Shown piece by piece: positions 1 through 8,225 of a stretch of 64,000 nt of DNA. Source of the stretch: Bog-159 sp963738375 (lineage in GTDB: Bacteria; Acidobacteriota; Terriglobia; Bryobacterales; Bryobacteraceae). The notes beneath the pieces were generated by a model. The model was not told the origin of the DNA. It saw nothing but the letters and a program-made list of their open reading frames with translations, and ran no database searches. A program made the position numbers and the translations under genes. Each line of letters opens with the position of its first letter. The stretch's first letter is position 1. The DNA lies in contig CAVTWL010000004.1 in NCBI GenBank assembly GCA_963738375.1, positions 1,364,001-1,428,000 on the forward strand. The letters are read 5' to 3'.

Positions 1-453
1 AACGGGTTCCGGTTTGAGGCACGCAACCGGCCCAAGGTATTTGTCGCTTACGTGCAAGAGGATGGGGCCGCGGCGGACCGGCTGTTCGAAGGGCTGGAGG
101 CATGGGGATTCGATCCGTGGTTAGACCGGCGAAAGCTAATGCCGGGGCAGAACTGGCCGCGGTCGATCGAGGAAGCGATCAGCACGTCCGATTTCTTTTT
201 GGCCTGTTTTTCGCGGCAGTCGGTGACCAAGAAGGGCGGTTTTCAGGCGGAGATCCGATACGCGTTCGACTGCACGCAACGCATCCCGCTGGACGAGATT
301 TTTTTGATTCCAGCGCGGTTGGATGCGTGCCCCGTACCGGCGCGGATTCAACGTGAGCTGCAATACATCGATCTGTTTCCGGATTGGGAAAGCGGCTTCC
401 GGCGGATTGTAACGGCAATGCGGCGGCAGTGGCGGAGCCCGGCAGCGGCTTGA
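1..453 (+). CDS. TIR-domain protein, 5' end outside window
   Basis: The reading frame is open from base 1 to a TGA at 451-453, so only the C-terminal 150 residues are visible. They form a bacterial TIR domain: a first strand KVFVAYVQED, a box-2-like WLDRRKLMPGQNW, the segment SDFFLACFSRQSV, and a helix GGFQAEIRYAFD whose glutamate sits where NADase-type TIR domains carry their catalytic Glu. The chain ends about 20 residues after the fold, so the TIR is C-terminal in a longer protein. Bacterial TIR domains act as NAD-consuming effectors or as adaptors. The partner domain lies upstream and cannot be seen, so a defence role is only a possibility. Confidence 0.8.
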   Translation, partial: NGFRFEARNRPKVFVAYVQEDGAAADRLFEGLEAWGFDPWLDRRKLMPGQNWPRSIEEAISTSDFFLACFSRQSVTKKGGFQAEIRYAFDCTQRIPLDEIFLIPARLDACPVPARIQRELQYIDLFPDWESGFRRIVTAMRRQWRSPAAA

Positions 454-501
454 AAGGTAACCGGCTGGGGGCGGTCAACGTCCATCGTGGAAGCTATCAA
501 T

Positions 502-2029
502 ATGCCCAGGTTCAATGCTCGTGTGTATCTGCTGAGTTGCGCAGTGGTTTTGACGGCCGTTCCTATGGCGTCACAGTATCCAGGGCAATATCCACCTGGG
601 GCGGGCGGCGCGGGGATTCCAATTCCGCGCCGCAGCAAGAAGAAGGAGCAGCAAGCGGAACTGGTGAGCACGGCGGGGATGCTCCGGCGGATGCGGAAGA
701 CGGAAGTGGTGCTGGAGGCTGACGATCACCGCATTCTGAATTTCAAGCGAACCGATAGCACGAAATTCCTGAAGTTGGGGAACGACATCAAACCCGCGGA
801 CTTGAAACTGGGCGATGCGATCGAAGTGGAATCCACGCAGGACGACGAAGGGTTCATGACCGCGGTCAACGTGATGTGGCAGCAGGACGGGACGGCCAAG
901 GACAGAGCGCACGCCATGGAACCGGTAGAGACATCCCTGGCGAAGGGCTCGCACGGCAAAGACAAGGACAAAGAAGGCGAGGGGGATGCGGATGGCGATG
1001 CGAGCGCGGTGACGCCGGTGGGCGCTGACGGAGCGAAAGCCGGCACAACTCCGGCCGCGCGCGCCGAACGCTCAGGCGCCCAAGCAGGAAGAGCAGAGTG
1101 TTGCGGATTTAAATGCGCCATCGCAGGAGAAGGTGAAAGCGGCGCAAATCGACGCAGACGACGAGGGTCCGCCGGTTTTGAAGCGTGGGGGAAAGGCAGC
1201 GCGCAGGGATACGGAAGCGCCTCCGCCAGATGCTCCGGCAGCGGAGGTGGGGGGGGCTCAACTTTCGGCGCGCAACGAGACTTCCGCGGCCGAGGCTGAA
1301 AAAGAGCCCGCGGTTCGCGGGCCGCAGCGGCCGGAGGAAGCGATCCTCGAGAAAGCGCGGGAGGAGGCGGGCAGTTTTCTCGAAACGCTGCCCAATTATG
1401 TGTGCCAGGAGATGATGACGCGCTATCAAAGCGAAGGCGGATCGAAAAACTGGCAGCCCTACGATGTGATTTCGATGGCGTTGGTTTACGAGAAGGGGCA
1501 TGAGAGTTATCGCAATCTGCAGATCAACGGAAAGGCGACGAAAAAGAAGATAGAGGATTTGTCGGGCGCGTGGTCGACGGGCGAGTTCGGCAGCGTGCTG
1601 GCGGATGTATTTTCACCGGCGACGGCGGCTGATTTCGAATACAGGAAACAAACGCGGGTCGGCGGGCGGGCGGCGATGGTCTACGACTTTTCGGTGGAGC
1701 GCGAGCATTCGCACTGGCGAATCATGGTGGCGTCGCAATTGATTTTGCCACCGTACCAGGGTTCGGTATGGATCGATAAAGAAACCAAGCGGGTGCTGCG
1801 GATCGAGATGCAGGCGACACATATTCCGGATGCTTTTCCAGCGGACAAAGTGGAGATGGCGACCGATTACGAGTTCGTGCGCTTTGGCGAGGAGAAGCAA
1901 TTTCTGGTGCCGGTACATGCGGAGTCGCTGGGATGCCAGCGGGATTCGGGGACATGCACGCGCAACGCAATCGACTTCCGGAACTATCACAAGTTCTCGG
2001 GCGAATCGGTGATCACATTCGACAAGTAG
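502..2029 (+). CDS. Secreted protein of unknown function (one frameshift near 1050)
   Basis: I chose ATG 502 because GGAAG lies 8 bases upstream and the protein then opens with a signal peptide (MPRFNARVYLLSCAVVLTAV). Residues about 55-125 resemble the small beta domain of DUF5666-like proteins (VVLEADDHRILNF, then KLGDAIEVES). A long Lys/Glu/Ala/Pro linker follows. The C-terminal 230 residues (from ETLPNYVCQEMMTRYQ) form a conserved-looking globular domain with a single NYVCQE motif. The frame changes at about 1045-1065 in an alternating CG tract inside the linker, consistent with one extra base. Start codon GTG 487 in the same frame is an alternative. I do not recognise a function; it is probably an envelope or periplasmic protein. 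Confidence 0.7.
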
Positions 2030-2052
2030 CGACATCGAGCAAGAAATAATTC

Positions 2053-2080
2053 TTGCACTAGAAGCGGGTAGGGGTATACT
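2053..2080 (+). promoter_or_regulatory. Sigma70-type promoter of the Oar receptor gene
   Basis: TTGCAC (2053-2058) and TATACT (2075-2080) are separated by 16 bases. Each hexamer is close to the sigma70 consensus, and the pair sits 27 bases before the proposed GTG start at 2107. It is the only good promoter in the gap after the preceding gene. Confidence 0.55.
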
Positions 2081-2106
2081 GATTGGAAACCCGGAGGCTA
2101 CCAATC

Positions 2107-5100
2107 GTGCAGAGCCCTTCAAAAGCGCAGGTCCAGAGCTATCTCCGTAAGGTTTCTCGTGTCTTTCAAGTGTCGCTTGCGCTGCTTGGCGCGCATGCGG
2201 CGATGGCGGACGTAACCGGCTCCATCCTGGGCGTGGTACGTGACACGACCAATGCGGCCATCGTGGGCGCTGAGATTATAGCCACTAACGCGCAAACCAA
2301 TTTGTCCCGGAAAACTACGTCGGGCGCGGATGGGTCATACCGTCTGCTCGCTCTGCCGGCCGGGACGTACAACGTCACCGCTTCGTCGACCGGGTTCCAA
2401 CAGTTTACCGCCTCCAAAATCGACGTAAAGGTGAACGATCAGTTGCGCGTGGATATTACGCTGGAAATCGGCAATCTGCAGCAAGAAGTGCATGTGGCGG
2501 CGACCGCGGTGCAGGTGGAGAGCGCCAGCACGCAACTCGGCCAGGTAATTGAATCGGCGAAGATTCTGGCCCTGCCGCTGAATGGCAGAAGCTACATCGA
2601 CTTGCTGAGCCTGCAGGCGGGCGTGGCGCCGACCAGCTCGGGGACCATCGGCGGAGACCGGCCGGTATCCGGCATGCTCGACGCCGGCAATGTGTCGGTG
2701 AACGGCCAACGGGAGACCTCCAACGCATTTCTGGTGAATGGCGGCGATGTCAGCGAGGGGCGCAACATGGGTACGGGGCTGATTCCCAACCTGGATTCGA
2801 TTGAAGAATTCCGGCTGATCACGAACAGCTTCGACGCGGAATACGGGAAATTCAGCGGGGCGGTGATGAATGCCATCACCAAGTCAGGCACCAACGGATT
2901 TCATGGCGACGCATTTGAATTTCTGCGCAACGATAACCTGGACGCGCGCAATTTCTTCGATACAACCAAGGCCGAGTTGCGGCGCAATCAGTTCGGCTAC
3001 GCGGCGGGCGGCCCGTTCTGGAAGAACAAGCTGTTTTGGTTTAGCGATTACCAGGGCACGCGGCAGGTGCAGGGCGCCAGCACGGGGATTGTGCAGTTGC
3101 CGACTCGTGGATCAGCGGCAGGGCATCTTCGATCCGTCGCTGTTGACCGGAACAGTGGATGGCCCATACTGGGCGAATTTGCTGTCGCAGCGGCTAGGTT
3201 ACGGCGTGCAGGTGAATGAGCCGTACAGCTTCGCGGGATGCACGATGACTTCCGATTGCGTGTTCCCAGGCGGCGTGATTCCGCAACGCGCCTTCGATAA
3301 AGCCGCGGTGGGCACGCTGCCGTACATACCGGTTCCAAACATAGACCCAGCCAACGGTCTATATTCGAACGACGCCCAGAAGAACTCCGTGCGGGACGAC
3401 AAGATCGGCGAGCGCGTGGATTTCAATAACGCCAAGACGGGCACGTGGTCTTGGTATTACCACTTCGACGACTCGACTGCTAATTCGGCGCTGCCGGCAG
3501 CCAGCGTTCCCGGCTTTCCTTCGACCACGCCGACGCGCGCGCAAGAGATGGTGATGAGCAATACCAAGGTGCTGGGGCCGTCCGCGGTGAACGAATTCCG
3601 ATTGAGTTTCTTCCGCACCGCGACTCACAAAGACGAGCCGGAAGGCAGCTTCGCGAGCTTGAGTTCGCTTGGTTTTGTGACGGGCAGCGGGACCAATGGG
3701 ATCGTGCCATCAGGGCCCACCGGATTCCCGCAAACGGTGCCGCCGATGTACTTCGTCAACTTTGCGATTGGCGTTCCGACGCTGACCACGGACCAGCCGA
3801 ACAATACCTACATGATCTCCGATGGCTTTTCGAAGGTCAGTGGAAAACATAGCCTGAAGATGGGGGGCGAGTTCCGCTATCTGCAAATCAACGAACGGAA
3901 CGTCTGCTCGCCGAATGGCAACTTCGTTTTCGACGGCACGGTGACAGGCGTCGATTTCGCGGACTATCTGCTGGGCGCTCCGACCGCTTTAGGCGGCTAT
4001 ACACAGTGCAGCGAACAATTCCTCGATTCACGGACGCGCTACGGCGGCGCTTACATCCAGGACTCATGGAAGGTGAAGCCGAATCTGACGGTGAACCTCG
4101 GTTTCCGTTGGGAAGTGAGCATGCCCTGGTACGACACGCAGGGCAAGATCGAGACCATCGTGCCCGGCGAGCAATCCACACAGTTCCCGACGGCGCCGCT
4201 CGGCTGGGTAGTGCCTGGCGATCCCGGAATTCCGAGTACGCTGGCGCCGACCCGCTACAACAATTCGGCTCCTCGCGTGGGCCTGGCATATTCGCCGGGT
4301 TTCACCGACGGGGTTCTGCATAAGATATTCGGCGGCCCCGGGAAGAGCAGCATCCGCGCGGCGTACGGCATTTATTACACCTCGATCGAGGATCTGAACC
4401 TGTTTTACGAAGTGGGCGACGCTCCCTTTGGGTTGTACTGGTCAAGCTCGGTTCCGGTGCTGCTCGATCAGCCTTGGCTGGACCGGCAAACCGGGGAATC
4501 GATCGGACAGCGCTTCCCGTTCACCTTTCCGATTCCCGGGAGCCCGTCGAATCAGACGCTGGATTACTCAAAGTTCGAGCCGATCACTTATTCGCCGGGC
4601 TATAGCATCCACAACCGGCTGCCTTACGCGGAGCACTTCAATTTCTCGATCCAGCGAGAGCTGAGTACATCCACCGTCCTGACACTGGCTTACGTGGGCA
4701 CGGAGGGGCACCGGCTGATTTCGCAGTACGACGCCAATCCCGGAAGCCCGGCGCTGTGCGCGCAACTGAACGCGGAGGGCGCTACACCGACCTGCGGTCC
4801 GGGCGGCGAGAGCGTGCAGTATACGCTGCCGAACGGCGCGGTGGTGAACGGAACCAGAACCAATCTGCCGGCGCCGGCGTTCGCGGGATTCAATACAGTC
4901 ACGGCCAACATCGCCAATTCGAATTACAACGCCGCCGAGTTCACGGTGGAACGCAAAGCGGCGGACGTGACTTTCTCAGCCTCCTATACGTTCTCCAAAG
5001 GCATCGACAACGCCTCGGGCTTCGGCGATCTGGTGAACTTCACCAATTACGGGCTGAGCCGAGCGCTTTCGGCCTACGATGTCAGGAATAATTTCGTGGC

Positions 5101-5617
5101 GAGCTACAACTGGGCCGTTCCATTCGACCGGGCGCTGCCGGGGCTGCCGAAACGCTTCACGAAAGGCTGGCAGGTGAACGGCATCACGCGGCTTTCCTCG
5201 GGCTTTCCGATCAACATCAGCCAGAGCGGGGACACCTCGCTATACGGCACCCAGGGTGTGGACGTACCGGATCTGGTGGGACCGGTGCAGATTCAGAACG
5301 CGCGCAACCCCGGTCCCAACGGGCCCAATACGTATTTTTTGCCGGGAGCTTTCGTATCCGGTCCGGTGGGCGCGTTTGGCGACTCCAACCGGCGGTTCTT
5401 CCACGGACCTGGGATCGTCAACACCGATCTGGGCGTTTCGAAATGGATTCCGATTACGGAATCGATGCATGTGGAACTGCGCGGTGAGTTTTTCAATATC
5501 TTCAACCATACGCAGTTCAACAATCCGGACGGGAATTTTACGAGCAGCCTGTTCGGCGTGGTGACGAGCGCGCGAGATCCGCGCATCGGGCAAGTGAGCG
5601 CGAAGTTCGCCTGGTAG
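2107..5617 (+). CDS. Oar-like TonB-dependent receptor with carboxypeptidase-regulatory domain (one frameshift)
   Basis: Outer-membrane receptor of the Oar type that is expanded in Acidobacteriota. The start is taken as GTG 2107 because GGAGG lies 9 bases upstream at 2093-2097; TTG 2083 is a longer in-frame alternative. After a signal peptide (cut near AMA-DVTG) come a CarboxypepD_reg-like domain (VTGSILGVVRDTTNAAIVGA, through GTYNVTASSTGF), a plug (LPLNGRSYIDLLSLQAGVAP) and a long 22-strand-type barrel ending in the aromatic residue of SAKFAW. The frame changes at about 3105; dropping one C there gives a continuous IVQLPT-VDQRQGIFDP. Nine bases separate it from the PLP-enzyme gene downstream, so the two are probably co-transcribed. 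The ligand is unknown; no TonB box is obvious. Confidence 0.85.
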
Positions 5618-5625
5618 GTTTAACC

Positions 5626-6910
5626 ATGGAATCCATCGGATGGTTTGAGCGGCGGCATTTTATGAAACTGGCGGGCGCCGCGCCGCTGCTGGCGTACATT
5701 GCCGCGCAGGACCTGGCCGAGAAGGCCATGGGCGCGGTGACGAAGGCGCCGAGCGACAGCGTTTACACGCGTATCCATGTGCGGCCTTTCATCAACGGGC
5801 GCGGTACGTGGACTTATCTGAGCGGCTCGCTGGAATTGCCGGAGGTGCGGGCGGCGAAGCAGGCGGCGGCGGAACACTTCGTGGACATTTTTGAACTGCA
5901 TCACGCGGTGAGCCGCCGCCTGGCGGAATTATCGGGCGCGGAGGCCGGCATGGTGACGTCGGGCTCGGCCGGGGCCATGGCGGGGGCGACAGCAGCGTGC
6001 ATCGCGGGCAGCGATCCGGCCAAGATCTGGCAATTACCGGACACGACGGGCTTGAAGCATGAGGTGATCATGCATGAGGGCCGCAGCGCGTTCGACAGCG
6101 CCATCCGGTTGGCCGGCGCGAAATTGGTGACGGCGCGCGACACCGACGATGTGCGCGCCGCGATCAACGGCAACACGGCGATGATCTACACGACGGCGAT
6201 CGGCGGCAAATTGGAGAAACTGGTCGCTATCGCCAAGGACTTCGAAGGTGCCGCTGCTGCTGGACGATGCCGCCGGTATTCCGCCGCTGGACAATCTGAA
6301 GCTTTACGCCAAGATGGGCGTGGATCTTTACTGCTTCAGCGGCGGCAAGGGGCTTTGCGGGCCGCAATGCTCGGGGCTGCTGCTGGGCCGCAAGGATCTG
6401 ATTGAAGCAGCCATGCGCAACACCAGTCCCTGGGAAGGCGCCGTCTGCCGCGCGATGAAGGTGGGCAAGGAGGAGATCATCGGGTGCCTGGCGGCGGTGG
6501 AAGCCTGGACCAAGATGGATCTCGACCTGCTGAACCGGCAGTGGAACGAGCGCGCCGTTCGCATTCAGAAGCTGGTGGACACGGTTCCGGGGGTGAAGAC
6601 GGAAATTCGGATTCCGGAGGATGGCAACCGGTATCCGACGTTGAGTGTGACATGGGACGAGGATGCGTGGGGCTTCCGCGTGGCGGACTGCGACAAGCAA
6701 CTGCGGGACGGGAACCCGCGGATTGAGGTACTGACTTCGAATAATCCCAGCATGGTGACGGCGGTGCGCGAGGGATATGAGAATCCCAAAGAAATTAAAG
6801 AGCGGGACCGCATGGAAGTGATTTCGATGACATTGCAGCCGGGCGAGGAATTGATCGTCGGGCGGCGGCTGCGTGAGATTTTGCTGGCGGCGCGTAAGAA
6901 AGCGGCGTGA
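5626..6910 (+). CDS. Tat-exported SelA-like PLP-dependent enzyme (one frameshift)
   Basis: A fold-type I PLP enzyme related to the SelA / D-glucosaminate-6-phosphate ammonia-lyase group. The N-terminus holds ERRHFMKLAGAAPLLAYIAA, a good twin-arginine signal (RRxFMK), which supports ATG 5626 although no Shine-Dalgarno is seen. Family motifs are SGSAGAMAG for phosphate binding, LLLDDAAG, and FSGGKGLCGPQ with the Schiff-base lysine near residue 240. A frameshift at 6243-6248 disappears if one G is removed from GAAGGTGCC, giving DFEVPLLLDDAAG. It follows the Oar receptor by 8 bases and faces a triple-RidA gene convergently. Family members perform eliminations or aminotransfer on small amino acids or amino sugars; the substrate here is unknown. 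Export of such an enzyme is unusual. Confidence 0.8.
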
Positions 6911-6921
6911 AATCGAGCCGG

Positions 6922-8145
6922 CTATTTCACGGCGATGATTGAGATTTGTTCCAGGGCGGGATATTCGCCCTCGGCGTCCAATTTGCGCTCCGCCACCGGC
7001 GCAATTTGCTGGATTGTGGTGCGGGCCGGGAATGGCGTTTTGAAGTATTTGGCGTAGATGCGGTTCATGGCCTGGAAGTCGGAAACGTCGTCGAGATAGA
7101 CGTTGGCGGCGACTACGCTACTGAAGTCCATGCCAGCTTCTTCCAGATTGTCGAGCAGGTTGCGCAACGATTGGCGCACTTGATGCTCGACGGTAGTGGC
7201 ATAGACTCCGGCGTTGGGGCCGGGGATGAAGGCATCCTTCGCGGAACAGTATAGTGTTTTGCCGGCAAAGACACACGGGCTGGCGGTGGGGCTGGGCGGC
7301 ATGTTTTTGGGGCGGACGGCGCGGCGCCCGGCCAGGTCTCGTACGGCCACTCCGGTGAATTCGATCTGCGCGCCCTCGGGCAGGCTGGTCACTTCGATGG
7401 TGGCGCGCGCGGGCGTATTGCCAAATTCAAAGCGCGCGGCGTACAGCTTGTTCATCACCCCATGGGGGATCTGGGCAGTCAGGTACGGATTGACGAAGAC
7501 CATGTTGGCGAGTTTGAGGCCGGCGGCCTCGGCGACGGCTTTAACCCCGTCGAGAGCGGCGTCCACTTGCGCCGCGGCGCCGGCGGGGACCGCGCCGGTG
7601 TGCAGGTCGCGGCCGCGCATGCCGGAAATAAACAGGCGATCGTGGGTCAGGATGCCCGGCGATACGGGTTCGTGGGGATCGTAGCCAGCGACCGTGACCG
7701 GCTTTTTCCCGGACAGATTGCGAATGGCGACGGCGTTGATCTCGACCGGAGTATTGGGGAGGTGGGCCACGCCGAGCGTCGCGCGGGCGGGCGGCGCCTT
7801 AGGGAAGTACTGGGCGTAGACGGCGTTCATCAGATCGAGCTTGGCGATGTCTTCCAGGTAGACCTGGGTGTAGACCACATGGTCCATGGTCAGGCCGGCG
7901 GCTTCGACTACGGCTTTCACGTTCTCGAGAGACTGGCGGACCTGCGCGGCGAAGGTGTCCGGCAGCGAGCCATCCGGCGCGTGGGCGCCCTGGCCGGAAA
8001 CGTAGAGGTAGTCGCCCGTACTAACGCCCGGGGAATAAGGGCCGATCGGCGCGGGACCGGAAGCGGGCGCGACGGCGTGAACATTCACGGACGCTTGGAA
8101 CGGCCACAGCAGCAGGGGAAGGAACAGCGGGAGCACGCGCTTCAT
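6922..8145 (-). CDS. Secreted protein with three RidA (YjgF/UK114) domains
   Basis: A 407-residue protein with a signal peptide (MKRVLPLFLPLLLWPFQAS) and three tandem RidA domains at about residues 24-146, 150-275 and 280-407. Each keeps the PAR motif arginine that holds the substrate carboxylate (PARATLGVAHLP, PARATIEVTSLP, PARTTIQQIAP) and the later glutamate (VEINAVAI, IEFTGVAV, LEQISIIAV). RidA proteins are normally single-domain trimers that hydrolyse reactive enamines and imines released by PLP enzymes; three domains in one chain would build the trimer from one polypeptide. The gene is convergent with the PLP-enzyme gene (11-base gap) and divergent from the PQQ-dehydrogenase gene. Export to the periplasm is predicted from the signal peptide only. 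Confidence 0.9.
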   Translation of the reverse strand: MKRVLPLFLPLLLWPFQASVNVHAVAPASGPAPIGPYSPGVSTGDYLYVSGQGAHAPDGSLPDTFAAQVRQSLENVKAVVEAAGLTMDHVVYTQVYLEDIAKLDLMNAVYAQYFPKAPPARATLGVAHLPNTPVEINAVAIRNLSGKKPVTVAGYDPHEPVSPGILTHDRLFISGMRGRDLHTGAVPAGAAAQVDAALDGVKAVAEAAGLKLANMVFVNPYLTAQIPHGVMNKLYAARFEFGNTPARATIEVTSLPEGAQIEFTGVAVRDLAGRRAVRPKNMPPSPTASPCVFAGKTLYCSAKDAFIPGPNAGVYATTVEHQVRQSLRNLLDNLEEAGMDFSSVVAANVYLDDVSDFQAMNRIYAKYFKTPFPARTTIQQIAPVAERKLDAEGEYPALEQISIIAVK

Positions 8146-8225
8146 AGGAGAGGATTATCATAATTCCCGCCGCTCCGCACGTTTTTGGCGCACGTGCATC
8201 GTATACTCTCCTAGAGGAACTCGAA

